Of a stretch of 51,172 nt of DNA, positions 1-8,077 are shown piece after piece; position 1 is the first letter of the stretch; every line of letters starts with the position of its first letter. A program made the translations under genes and the position numbers. The stretch comes from Candidatus Omnitrophota bacterium (lineage in GTDB: Bacteria > Omnitrophota > Gorgyraeia > Gorgyraeales > Gorgyraeaceae). The notes beneath the pieces were generated by a model. It made no database searches. It worked only from the letters and a program-made list of their open reading frames with translations, and was not told the DNA's origin. Location: the NCBI GenBank assembly GCA_018902915.1, contig JAHIPS010000082.1, positions 1-51,172 of the forward strand, written 5' to 3'.

Positions 1-21
1 CCTCTCCCCTGAGGGGAGAGG
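1..21. repeat. Perfect short palindrome at the window edge
   Basis: Positions 1-9 and 13-21 are exact inverted copies (CCTCTCCCC / GGGGAGAGG) around a 3-nt TGA loop. It lies in frame with, and just upstream of, the broken gene that follows, so it may be another of the small palindromes that sit in or beside coding sequence in this window. Confidence 0.7.
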
Positions 22-370
22 GAATAATATCTTGGAGCTTTTTAGCCACGAACCCGCCATAAGAGAGGTCCAGAATGCAGCTATCGAATACGCAGAGGTA
101 AATCCTGATAAAATAAAAAACTGGAGGAAGCGCGCTAAGATTAAAGCATTCTTGCCCGAGCTCTCGCTCGACTATGACAAAACAATCACCTATGACAGCG
201 GCGTAGACAGATACTATATCGGCCCCTCCGACTGGGGAGCAAGCGTCAAATGGGACCTCGGCGAGATCATATGGAACACTGACCAGACCTCGATAGACGT
301 GCGTTCAAAATTAATGGGACAGTTACGAGATGATATTTTGGGTGAAGGATGCTCAAATTCTCGACATTAA
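2..370 (+). pseudogene. 3' fragment of an exported/outer-membrane-type protein, truncated
   Basis: The frame is open to the left edge of the window, so the true start is not visible; the TTG at 32 is only the first possible in-window start. The translated stretch (FSHEPAIREVQ, YAEVNP, WRKRAKIKAFLP, then WDLGEIIWNTDQ and RSKLMGQLRDDI) resembles, from memory, a conserved stretch of large uncharacterised exported proteins of delta-proteobacteria and Omnitrophota that precedes a beta-barrel-like region. I expect the family to continue with a helix after RDDI(L); here it ends after nine unrelated residues at a TAA. I therefore read it as a decayed or truncated gene. Function unknown. Confidence 0.45.
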
Positions 371-402
371 ATATGTATTTTACCTTTTAGCTTTTAAACA
401 TG

Positions 403-687
403 TGTATCTCTTCAGGACTGGCAGGCCGGAAAAAAGCATCGTAATTTTTTGCGGGTACGGTGTCATTTTGTCCAAGGCGAAGCTTTGGACAAAATGACGA
501 GCAAAAAATTACAATGAGCGAAGGCCGCCTCGCCCCGTTCCAAATTCTAATCGATTATCGATTTACTATTTGTAGCTGATTACGTACAATTCTCATATAT
601 CATTTAACCGATACTTAAGAATTTGGAACGGGGCTCGCTGGGGCGGCCGAGCGTCTTTTTGTAGGCCTGCCATGCCTGAAGAGATAC
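403..687. repeat. 285-bp foldback element between genes
   Basis: This fills most of the 380-bp gap 371-750. The outer arms 403-425 and 665-687 are inverted copies with 21 of 23 matches. Nested inside are a strong hairpin at 441-512 (arms 441-452/501-512 and 462-475/485-498, all exact), a GGCCGCC/GGCGGCC pair (523-529/642-648) and the 103-bp repeat at 532-634. The whole can fold into one branched hairpin. The loop-side core GTCCAAGGC..GCTTTGGAC at 470-490 resembles the double palindromes in batC and behind hypF. No ORF is convincing here. Confidence 0.7.
532..634. repeat. MITE-like terminal-inverted-repeat element, copy 1
   Basis: Exact 17-bp terminal inverted repeats (GCCCCGTTCCAAATTCT at 532-548 and its reverse complement at 618-634) flank 69 bp of AT-rich sequence. 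Copy 2 at 30631-30732 has identical ends and a nearly identical interior. Copy 3 at 44064-44166 has the same length and ends but a different interior. The element is too short to code for a transposase. Confidence 0.85.
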
Positions 688-712
688 GTTGCCTAATGCC
701 TAATGCTTAATC

Positions 713-740
713 TTGACATATAGAATATATAGTTTAAAAT
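713..740 (+). promoter_or_regulatory. Sigma-70-like promoter of the helicase gene
   Basis: TTGACA at 713-718 and TAAAAT at 735-740 with a 16-nt spacer. The ATG at 751 is only 10 nt beyond the -10 box, so the mRNA would be leaderless or nearly so. Confidence 0.65.
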
Positions 741-750
741 ATAGCTATAT

Positions 751-3700
751 ATGCCTAGCCTTGAGAATTTTTATGAAGAGTTAAATACCGAGCAGAAACA
801 AGCTGTGGATGCGCTGGACGGGCCAGTGCTGGTCTTGGCCGGTCCTGGAACAGGAAAAACCCAGCTTCTTTCTGTTCGTGCCGCAAACATAATCCGCCAG
901 GAAAAGGCCCTGCCTGAGAATATCCTCATCCTCACCTACACAAACGCCGCAGCGAAGACAATGAAGGAGCGCCTCGCAAAGATCATTGGCCTGAAAGGCT
1001 ATGACGTCCACATCTCCACCTTTCACAGCTTTGCCAATTCTATAATATTAGATTCAGAGGAGGCGAGTAATTATATCCAGGAACGCATCCAGATCACAGA
1101 AATAGAAAATGTAAAGGCAATAGAATACGTCCTTGATCATACAAAAGGCCTTTCTGAGATAAGGCCGTTCAGGGCGCCTTATTTTTATGTAAGCGAGATA
1201 CAAAAAAGGATAAGCGACTTAAAAAGAGAAGGCATAACCCCGGAAGAGTTTCTAAAACACGTTGAGAGATTAAGACCGGACCGGATCTACATAGAAGAAA
1301 AGCACATCCCCAGGATAAAGGCCCTTTCAATCGTATACGAGCAGTACGAAAAACTTAAGGAAGGCAGGAACAGGGATATATTTGACGAGCGCGGCAGGTA
1401 TGATTATGACGACATGATCATGCTCGCGACAAACGCGTTAAACGGGGAAAAGCTCTTAAAGAAAAAATACGAGGACCAGTTCAGCTACATAATGGTGGAC
1501 GAGTTCCAGGATACAAACGGCGCTCAGCTGAAACTCCTGCTCTCTCTTATGGAAGGCGCGCATTCCAATCTCTGCTGCGTGGGCGATGATGACCAGTCTA
1601 TATACAGGTTTCAGGGCGCGAGCGTCGCTAATTTCAGAGAATTAAAGAAAAAATTCAAAAACCTTAAGACAATTTCGCTTAAAAATAATTACCGCTCGGC
1701 AAAAGAGATAATAGACCTGTCGCAGGATCTCATAAATGAACTTCCTAAAAACGAGAGGACAGGCCAGAAGTCTCTCGTGCCAATCCGGGATTTTAAGAAA
1801 AAATCAATCGAATGCCATGAATTTACCACTGGGGAAGAAGAGATGTGCTTCGTGGTGGACAAGGTAAAAGAGTTTAAGTCTCAGATCTCCTCCTCAAAAG
1901 AATTAAGCCCTGAAGAAAATAAATTCCCGTATAATAACATCGCTATACTGGTGAGAAAAAGGATCCTTATCCCGAGGCTAATTGACGCGTTTCTCAAGGC
2001 AGGTATCCCGTATGCGACGGACGGCAAAGAGGACATAAGGGCCGAGGTGCGCGTGAGACAGATGCTGGATATACTGGAGTTTGCAGATATGGACCCGGAG
2101 AACGTAAAGGATAAGGACAGGCTGCTCTATAATCTTCTTATATCCGATTATTTCCAGATCCCTCACAGGGACACCCTGAATTTTATAAACAGGGTGAATA
2201 AGAAAAAAAGAAATAAGGAAAGCGTGACATTTTTATCAGAGCTTTACAATGATAAGGACCTTACCCCAGCCCTTAAAAAAGCGGGAGACATAATAGAACG
2301 TCTCGCAGATGCCAGGCTAAGGCCGGTCCACGCGGTTTTGATGGATTATATAAAGGAGGCCGGCGTATTTAAATTTATCCTGGAAAAATATGAGAAGGAC
2401 CAGATAGTGAGGATCAGGGAGCTGCGCGCGCTCGCATCTTTTATAAATAAGGTAAAGGAATCTGATCTTTCAGATCCAGGCATAACCTTGAGGGATTTTG
2501 TCGAGGAGATAAAGACGTGCAACGAGCACAATCTTCCTGTAAAGGGAGAGCTGGTTACAATGACGCAGAACGGCGTCAGGATCTTTACGGCGCATGGCTC
2601 AAAGGGCCAGGAGTTTCACAGCGTCCTGATCCCGTTTTGCCTGCAGGACGCGAACTGGCCGATAAAAGCAAGACCTGACATAATCCCTTTGCCGCCGCAC
2701 ATAGTGAGAAGCATGGAAAAGGTGAGTTCCAAAGAAAGGATAAAAGAGCTCCGTCTTTATGACGAGACAAGACTTTTTTACGTGGCTGTAAGCCGGGCAA
2801 AAAGCAATGTTTTATTTACATCCAGCCCTAAGGAAAACGAGATATCGAGTTCATTCATTCATCGATTAGGCATTGAACCGAAGCGGGAGCGGTTCAGCGA
2901 AGAGGATACCCTGATCAAATCCTTAAGCAAGTCCGAAGCCAAGGATCCTTTTATAGGCACTGAGTCGGTGTTGAGGGATATGGTCTCACAGATGAGCCTG
3001 AATCCCACGAGTTTAAATAATTATTTAAGGTGCAGGAAAAAATTTCTCTACGACAATATCCTGATGATTCCTTCTTCAAAAAAGCAGAGCCTCATGTTCG
3101 GGACAGCGGTCCACGACAGCCTGGAACAGGTTTTCAGGCATTACATGAAGGCGAAAGAATTTCCTGATTTTCAGTTTTTCAAGAGCGCATTTGTAGATTC
3201 GTTAAAATTCCAGGGGCCTGAAAAGAACATGGAGCTCCGCTGCATAGAAGAGTTTGAAGGGATGAGAAAATACTTTGATAAAATATCCTCGAATCCCATT
3301 ATGCCCCTGGGACTCGAGAACCGCATGCCAATAAATATAGACGGCATTGTATTTACCGGGAAATACGACAAGATGGAGATGGAGGATGAAAAGGCAGGGG
3401 CCGCAAGGGTCATAGATTATAAAACAGGTGTTTCTAAAAAGCACGCCAGAGGCATATTTGAAGTGAGAAGTTTAGAAGATGATGAATGCGATGATTACCT
3501 GCGCCAGCTTGTCTCTTATAAACTTTTGTACGAGAAGGACAAGACGCGGCAGGATAAGGATTTATTCGTGAGTCATGGCGTGCTCGTGTTCGTGGAGCCG
3601 TCCAAAGAAGAACTGAGAAAATATGGTGTAAAAAAAGGCGAGCCGACCGAGTTTAAGGTCGAGCTCACTGGCGAGATGGTGGACGAACTGGTCGGCCTGA

Positions 3701-3807
3701 TAAAAAATACATGGACAGATATACAGGGGCTTCGTTTTGAAAAGCTGAAAGAACGCGACAGAAATAAATGCGGGTTTTGTGATTTTGACCACATATGTTG
3801 GGGATAG
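751..3807 (+). CDS. UvrD/PcrA-type DNA helicase fused to a PD-(D/E)XK nuclease
   Basis: A 1018-residue superfamily-1 DNA helicase for recombination or repair. Seen directly: Walker A GPGTGKT (31-37), Walker B VDEFQD (about 249-254), motif III GDDDQSIYRFQGA (about 278-290), motif V TAHGSKGQEF (about 612-621) and motif VI YVAVSRAK (about 676-683). The C-terminal third carries a RecB-like nuclease: FGTAVHDSLE near 785 and the catalytic VIDYKTG near 887. A Cys near 760 (YLRCRKK) plus the terminal CGFCDFDHIC form the cysteine pattern of an AddB/Cas4-type Fe-S cluster. The all-in-one layout resembles AdnA/AdnB-like or AddAB-derived enzymes. No Shine-Dalgarno sequence precedes the ATG, and the promoter sits immediately upstream. 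An end-processing role is inferred from the domains. Confidence 0.9.
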   Translation: MPSLENFYEELNTEQKQAVDALDGPVLVLAGPGTGKTQLLSVRAANIIRQEKALPENILILTYTNAAAKTMKERLAKIIGLKGYDVHISTFHSFANSIILDSEEASNYIQERIQITEIENVKAIEYVLDHTKGLSEIRPFRAPYFYVSEIQKRISDLKREGITPEEFLKHVERLRPDRIYIEEKHIPRIKALSIVYEQYEKLKEGRNRDIFDERGRYDYDDMIMLATNALNGEKLLKKKYEDQFSYIMVDEFQDTNGAQLKLLLSLMEGAHSNLCCVGDDDQSIYRFQGASVANFRELKKKFKNLKTISLKNNYRSAKEIIDLSQDLINELPKNERTGQKSLVPIRDFKKKSIECHEFTTGEEEMCFVVDKVKEFKSQISSSKELSPEENKFPYNNIAILVRKRILIPRLIDAFLKAGIPYATDGKEDIRAEVRVRQMLDILEFADMDPENVKDKDRLLYNLLISDYFQIPHRDTLNFINRVNKKKRNKESVTFLSELYNDKDLTPALKKAGDIIERLADARLRPVHAVLMDYIKEAGVFKFILEKYEKDQIVRIRELRALASFINKVKESDLSDPGITLRDFVEEIKTCNEHNLPVKGELVTMTQNGVRIFTAHGSKGQEFHSVLIPFCLQDANWPIKARPDIIPLPPHIVRSMEKVSSKERIKELRLYDETRLFYVAVSRAKSNVLFTSSPKENEISSSFIHRLGIEPKRERFSEEDTLIKSLSKSEAKDPFIGTESVLRDMVSQMSLNPTSLNNYLRCRKKFLYDNILMIPSSKKQSLMFGTAVHDSLEQVFRHYMKAKEFPDFQFFKSAFVDSLKFQGPEKNMELRCIEEFEGMRKYFDKISSNPIMPLGLENRMPINIDGIVFTGKYDKMEMEDEKAGAARVIDYKTGVSKKHARGIFEVRSLEDDECDDYLRQLVSYKLLYEKDKTRQDKDLFVSHGVLVFVEPSKEELRKYGVKKGEPTEFKVELTGEMVDELVGLIKNTWTDIQGLRFEKLKERDRNKCGFCDFDHICWG

Positions 3808-3818
3808 GGGGTTTTATT

Positions 3819-4391
3819 ATGAGAAATATTTTAATCGCTTTAATTATTTTAATGATCCTGCCGGCGTGTAATATCGTCCCGAAATCAGTGCAGTATCAGA
3901 AGGAAGAAGAAGGTACAATAGGCAGCGTGGATGGCATTAATCTTCTGGTTGAAGAGGCACAGGTCATGTTCTCTAATCTCGGTTATGATACTGGAAACAA
4001 GGACGGCAGGATGGGGCAGAAGACGCGCGAGGCAATAAGGGAGTTTCAGGAATCAATAGGGCTTAAGAGCACAGGCTATATAGATAAGCTTACGTGGCGG
4101 GCGATAGAGGATATACGCAGAGACATTGAAAGAAGCGAGATGAAAGAAAAATACATTGTGACCGTCAAAAGCGCTTATAAAGAAGAGATCTCGAGTCCTG
4201 ATTTCAATGTTACTATAAAGGAGATACAGGCTGCCTTGAAGAACGCGGGTTTTGATCCTGGGACTTTAGACGGGAAAATGGGGCCAAGGACGCAGCAGGC
4301 AGCAAAGGAATTCCAGAGGGCAAAGGGCCTCAAGGTTGACGGCAAGGTCGGCCCTAAGACGTGGTCGGAGTTAAAAAAGTATGCTGAGTAG
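3819..4391 (+). CDS. Lipoprotein with two peptidoglycan-binding domains
   Basis: The start at 3819 is chosen because GGGGATAGGGGG lies 6-8 nt upstream and the protein then begins with a clean lipoprotein signal (MRNILIALIILMILPAC; lipobox LPAC with Cys at 17). The upstream in-frame ATG at 3795 would put charged-free extra residues ahead of the signal. The mature part holds two PG_binding_1 repeats, at about 42-92 (DGRMGQKTREAIREFQ) and about 132-188 (DGKMGPRTQQAAKEFQ). Expected to be a lipid-anchored periplasmic protein that holds or senses the cell wall. It overlaps the helicase reading frame if started early; with the chosen start it follows by 11 nt. Confidence 0.85.
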   Translation: MRNILIALIILMILPACNIVPKSVQYQKEEEGTIGSVDGINLLVEEAQVMFSNLGYDTGNKDGRMGQKTREAIREFQESIGLKSTGYIDKLTWRAIEDIRRDIERSEMKEKYIVTVKSAYKEEISSPDFNVTIKEIQAALKNAGFDPGTLDGKMGPRTQQAAKEFQRAKGLKVDGKVGPKTWSELKKYAE

Positions 4392-4401
4392 ATTTTTCAA
4401 A

Positions 4402-4468
4402 CCCTTATCTGACAATCTTGACTGACAATCTTGACACGTACGTTTTGTCAAATAAGGGATTGACAAAA
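4402..4468. promoter_or_regulatory. Nested inverted and tandem repeats over a promoter
   Basis: A 13-bp unit (TGACAATCTTGAC) is repeated in tandem at 4410-4422 and 4423-4435. An inverted pair 4402-4415/4446-4459 has one mismatch, and TTTTGTCAA at 4443-4451 is exactly inverted at 4460-4468, covering the -35 box of the next promoter. It could be an operator or another TTGACAA-type palindrome; the sequence does not decide between these. Confidence 0.5.
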
Positions 4469-4487
4469 TGGATCCGAGTGGTATAAA
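4460..4487 (+). promoter_or_regulatory. Sigma-70-like promoter
   Basis: TTGACA at 4460-4465 and TATAAA at 4482-4487 with a 16-nt spacer, 29 nt ahead of the next ATG, which has a GAGGGAGGG ribosome-binding site. The -35 box is inside a palindrome arm. Confidence 0.65.
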
Positions 4488-4516
4488 ATGTTATTCAAGA
4501 GGGAGGGATTCGCGAA

Positions 4517-4729
4517 ATGGGTAAATACATAACTGTGCTTGGTGGTATAATAAGTATTCTGATAGGAATATGGGGCATAACTACCTGGTGGTGGAGCTTT
4601 GCAGAGCTTTTAAAAGGGGCTGTGCCACCTGTTCTTGTTTTAGGCGGGCTTGCAGCGCTTTTTGCTGGCATAGGCGAGATAAAGGATTCTGGCAAGGCAA
4701 AGAAAGATGAGGGAAAAGAGAAAAGTTAA
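4517..4729 (+). CDS. Small two-helix membrane protein
   Basis: 70 residues. Two hydrophobic helices (about 5-28 and 34-52) are separated by a short loop and followed by a lysine-rich cytoplasmic-looking tail (KAKKDEGKEKS). A GAGGGAGGG ribosome-binding site lies 8-9 nt upstream, and the gene has its own promoter. I do not recognise a family. It precedes htpX and the Bat operon but is separated from them by a weak terminator-like hairpin, so a link to envelope stress is only a guess. Confidence 0.6.
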   Translation: MGKYITVLGGIISILIGIWGITTWWWSFAELLKGAVPPVLVLGGLAALFAGIGEIKDSGKAKKDEGKEKS

Positions 4730-4752
4730 AAATATAGATATATTAATGAAGG

Positions 4753-4782
4753 TAGGCCCTATAAAATAAGAGGGTCTATTTT
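4753..4782 (+). terminator. Weak terminator or attenuator hairpin ahead of htpX
   Basis: TAGGCCCT (4753-4760) pairs with AGGGTCTA (4771-4778) with one G-U pair and is followed by TTTT. The stem is short, so readthrough into htpX is likely. Confidence 0.4.
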
Positions 4783-4803
4783 CATTTAAGGAGGGTAATT
4801 TTT

Positions 4804-5631
4804 ATGAATTATATAAAGACAGGTTTACTCTTAGCTGCGCTTACCATGCTCTTTGTGTGGATAGGCGGATATTTTGGCGGCCAGAGCGGGGCCACGTTCG
4901 CGTTGATATTTGCGCTGATGATGAATTTCGGGGCATACTGGTTTAGCGACAGGATCGTGCTTTCAATGTATAGCGCCAAGGAAGTCGAGCCGCAGGAAGT
5001 ACCTGAACTTTACAATATAGTCCGCGAATTGACATCTCACGCAAAGCTTCCAATGCCAAAGATATATATAGCGCCGCAAAGTTGTCCGAATGCCTTTGCA
5101 ACTGGCCGCAATCCAAAGCATTCAGCAGTGTGCGTGACGCAGGGCATACTGAATCTTTTGAACCGGGAAGAGCTAAAAGGCGTGATAGCGCATGAACTTT
5201 CCCACATTAAAAACAGGGACACATTGATAATGACTGTTGCGGCAACTATTGCAGGCGCGATTACCATGCTCAGGTGGCTTGCTATATTTGGCGGCAGGGG
5301 CGGAAGAAATAGAGATTCTAATGCCCTTATGTATCTAGTCATGTTTATACTAGCGCCCATAGCAGCGATGCTTATACAGCTGGCCATATCACGCTCGAGA
5401 GAGTATGCTGCTGATAAAAGGGCTGCGCATGTTGCAGGCACACCTGCGGGACTGGCTTCAGCACTTTTGAAATTGGAAAAAGGAGTAAAGACATATCCAA
5501 TGAAGGCAAACGAGACCACAGCGCATTTATTTATTGTCAATCCATTGCGCGGACAGGGACTGGCAGCGCTCTTCAGCACGCACCCGCCAATCCAGGAAAG
5601 AGTAAAGCGTCTACAAACCATGAACCCTTAA
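4804..5631 (+). CDS. htpX: HtpX-like membrane zinc metalloprotease (M48)
   Basis: 275 residues, the usual HtpX length. The zinc-binding HEXXH is HELSH at 130-134. The third-ligand region REYAADKRA (Glu200, Asp204) follows two further hydrophobic segments. Two N-terminal membrane helices lie in the first 50 residues. HtpX enzymes degrade damaged inner-membrane proteins together with FtsH. A strong AAGGAGGG ribosome-binding site precedes the ATG. The moxR gene begins 21 nt downstream, so the protease is probably co-transcribed with the Bat operon; both serve envelope integrity. Confidence 0.92.
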   Translation: MNYIKTGLLLAALTMLFVWIGGYFGGQSGATFALIFALMMNFGAYWFSDRIVLSMYSAKEVEPQEVPELYNIVRELTSHAKLPMPKIYIAPQSCPNAFATGRNPKHSAVCVTQGILNLLNREELKGVIAHELSHIKNRDTLIMTVAATIAGAITMLRWLAIFGGRGGRNRDSNALMYLVMFILAPIAAMLIQLAISRSREYAADKRAAHVAGTPAGLASALLKLEKGVKTYPMKANETTAHLFIVNPLRGQGLAALFSTHPPIQERVKRLQTMNP

Positions 5632-5652
5632 TTTACAAAGAAGGAGGCAGGC

Positions 5653-6660
5653 ATGGCAGAGTTCAATGCGAAATACGGTCACGACATAAAGGCGATAAAC
5701 GAAAAGGTGAAAGAGGCAAGCCTTTTTGTGCAACAGCTTAATAACGAGCTGTCAAAGGTTATCGTGGGGCAGAAATATATGATGGACAGGCTTTTGGTAG
5801 CGCTTCTTGCAAATGGCCATATTTTAATAGAGGGGGTGCCAGGGCTTGCAAAGACGCTTGCTGTCAAGACATTGTCGAGCTGCATACAGACAAAATTCCA
5901 GAGGATACAGTTTACGCCTGATCTATTGCCGGCAGATCTGATCGGCACGCTTGTCTATAATCCAAAGGACGGCAAGTTTACCACAAAAAAAGGCCCAGTT
6001 TTCGCGAATCTCATACTCGCGGATGAAATAAATAGGGCCCCTGCAAAGGTGCAGTCAGCGCTTTTAGAGGCAATGCAGGAGCGCCAGGTCACAATAGGAG
6101 ATTCTACCTTTAAATTGGACGAGCCGTTTCTGGTGCTTGCCACACAGAATCCAATAGAGCAGGAAGGAACGTACCCTCTTCCAGAGGCGCAGGTTGACCG
6201 ATTCATGCTAAAGATAAAAATCAGCTATCCTGACAAAAAAGAAGAAAAAGAAATCATGGAACGCATGGCAGGCCATGAACCGCAAGAGGTGAAACCCGTA
6301 GTTTCTTCTGATGACATTGCTAAGGCAAGGGAGATAGTGAGCGAGATCTATATAGATGAAAAGGTAAAAGACTATATAGTGGATCTGGTTTGCGCGACAC
6401 GCAATCCCGAGGAATATAATCTCGATATAAAAAATCTTGTAGCTTATGGCGCGTCTCCAAGGGCATCTATATATCTGAATATAGCAAGCAAGGCGCACGC
6501 CTTTATCCGAGGCAGAGGATTTGTCACGCCAGAAGACGTGAAGACAGTAGGCATGGATATTTTGCGGCATCGCATCATAATTACGTATGAAGCAGAGGCA
6601 GAAGAGATGACCAGCGAGGATATTGTAAAACGAGTATTTGATCAAATCGAGGTCCCGTGA
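5653..6660 (+). CDS. moxR: MoxR-family AAA+ ATPase
   Basis: 335 residues. Walker A GVPGLAKT (61-68), Walker B LADEINRAP (Asp124, Glu125) and sensor 1 LATQNPIEQEGTYPLPEAQ, which is the MoxR signature. MoxR ATPases are metal-linked chaperones that act on VWA-domain proteins. Here the partners are encoded directly behind: a DUF58 protein and the VWA proteins BatA and BatB. The ribosome-binding site AAGGAGGC lies 8 nt ahead. It overlaps the next gene by 4 nt (GTGA). Confidence 0.93.
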   Translation: MAEFNAKYGHDIKAINEKVKEASLFVQQLNNELSKVIVGQKYMMDRLLVALLANGHILIEGVPGLAKTLAVKTLSSCIQTKFQRIQFTPDLLPADLIGTLVYNPKDGKFTTKKGPVFANLILADEINRAPAKVQSALLEAMQERQVTIGDSTFKLDEPFLVLATQNPIEQEGTYPLPEAQVDRFMLKIKISYPDKKEEKEIMERMAGHEPQEVKPVVSSDDIAKAREIVSEIYIDEKVKDYIVDLVCATRNPEEYNLDIKNLVAYGASPRASIYLNIASKAHAFIRGRGFVTPEDVKTVGMDILRHRIIITYEAEAEEMTSEDIVKRVFDQIEVP

Positions 6661-7535
6661 TCCCCAAGGAAATCCTGAAAAAGGTCCGCCAGATCGAGAT
6701 CCGGACCGGCAAGCTCGTCAATGACGTGTTTGCGGGAAGCTACGAGTCTGTATTCAAAGGCCGCGGCATGGAGTTTCACGAGGTGCGCGAGTATGTGCCG
6801 GGGGACGACATCCGTTCCATTGACTGGAATGTCACGGCTCGCACAGGAAACCCGTACGTAAAAAAGTTTGTCGAAGAAAGGGAATTGACGGTTTTGCTGA
6901 TGGCTGACATGAGCGGTTCAGGTTATTTTGGCACAAAAGAAAAGATGAAAAAGGAAATAATGGCAGAGATAGGCGCGCTCCTTGCGTTTAGCGCGATAAA
7001 AAACAATGATAAAGTGGGCCTGATTCTTTTTACAGATCAGGTGGAAAAATTTATCGCGCCAAAAAAAGGGAGACCCCACGTCCTCAGGGTCATAAGGGAG
7101 CTTTTATATTATAAACCGCAGGGCAAAAAGACCAGCATTAATGCCGCGCTCGAATATTTAGGCAAGGTCTTGAAGAAACGCGCAGTCGTATTTCTTATCT
7201 CGGATTTTATGGATTCTAATTACGAAAGACTTTTGCGGATCCTGAACAAGCGCCACGATATTATAGGCATATCTATTTCCGACCCGAGGGAAACGCACCT
7301 GCCTGACGTGGGACTCATAGAGTTTGAAGACGCTGAGACCGGGGAGATGATCTGCGTGGATACCAGCGATGTTCTTTTAAAAAACGAGATCATAAAAAGA
7401 AAAAGGTCTTTTATGGAAAACCGCAACAGGATTTTTAAATCAATGGCCCTGGATTCAATAGATCTGTCAACCAGGGAATCTTATATAAAGCCCCTTATGC
7501 TTTTCTTCAGGGCGCGCGCCAAAAGATTTAGGTAA
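6657..7535 (+). CDS. DUF58 protein (VWA-like, MoxR partner)
   Basis: 292 residues starting at a GTG that overlaps the moxR stop. The DUF58 hallmark is clear: GRGMEFHEVREYVPGDDIRSIDWNVTAR written in pieces around residues 37-64, then a VWA-like fold with a degenerate metal site (LMADMSGSG). Members are cytoplasmic or membrane-peripheral adaptors in MoxR-Bat operons. The tight overlap fits a complex with MoxR. Confidence 0.88.
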   Translation: MIPKEILKKVRQIEIRTGKLVNDVFAGSYESVFKGRGMEFHEVREYVPGDDIRSIDWNVTARTGNPYVKKFVEERELTVLLMADMSGSGYFGTKEKMKKEIMAEIGALLAFSAIKNNDKVGLILFTDQVEKFIAPKKGRPHVLRVIRELLYYKPQGKKTSINAALEYLGKVLKKRAVVFLISDFMDSNYERLLRILNKRHDIIGISISDPRETHLPDVGLIEFEDAETGEMICVDTSDVLLKNEIIKRKRSFMENRNRIFKSMALDSIDLSTRESYIKPLMLFFRARAKRFR

Positions 7536-7545
7536 AAATATAATC

Positions 7546-8031
7546 ATGGACGATATAAGGCCGTTAAAGGATTTAGTAGAGATCAGGGGAGGGCTTTCAT
7601 TTTTGGCCCTGATCTTGTTGATTTTGCTATTGGCCGCCGCCATAGCTTTGGTCATCTATTTCAGAAAAAGAAAAAAGGCCGTCGAAGAGCCTGTCTTGCC
7701 GCCTCGGCCGCCAGAGGAGATCGCAATGGAGGCCCTGAGGGCGCTTATAGAGATGCGATTGGTCGAGAAAGGCATGATAAAGGAATATTACGTGCGTCTT
7801 TCAGATATTATCCGCACTTATATACAAGGGAGATTCAGGATCTTTGCGCTGGATATGACCACGTGGGAGCTCTATCAGGAGATGCGTCTTAAAAAGCTCG
7901 ACAGGCCGCGCGTCGCTCAGATGCGGGATTTTCTGGAAGATTGCGACCTTGTAAAATTTGCAAAGTATATTCCTGTAAAAAAGGAAATCGAGGAAGCATA
8001 TACCATGGCAGAAGAGATCGTACAGGCCTAA
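7546..8031 (+). CDS. DUF4381-like single-pass membrane protein of the Bat operon
   Basis: 161 residues. A short N-terminus is followed by one long helix (about 19-41), a proline-rich linker (PVLPPRPPEE) and a helical domain ending DLVKFAKYIPVKKEIEEAYTMAEEIV. Such proteins stand between DUF58 and BatA in Bat operons of many phyla. The C-terminal motif is related to the C-terminus of BatD here and is a useful ruler for the insertion seen in that protein. Confidence 0.75.
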   Translation: MDDIRPLKDLVEIRGGLSFLALILLILLLAAAIALVIYFRKRKKAVEEPVLPPRPPEEIAMEALRALIEMRLVEKGMIKEYYVRLSDIIRTYIQGRFRIFALDMTTWELYQEMRLKKLDRPRVAQMRDFLEDCDLVKFAKYIPVKKEIEEAYTMAEEIVQA

Positions 8032-8064
8032 GTTGACAATTTTGACATTGTCAAAATTGTCAAC
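8032..8064. repeat. Perfect palindrome between DUF4381 gene and batA
   Basis: Arms 8032-8046 and 8050-8064 (GTTGACAATTTTGAC and its reverse complement) are exact around a 3-nt loop. It follows the stop codon directly and ends 14 nt before the batA ATG. With no T-run it is an unlikely terminator. Similar TTGACAA-rich palindromes occur at 4443-4468 and 32734-32768. Confidence 0.8.
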
Positions 8065-8077
8065 TTGAGGGGTGGGT

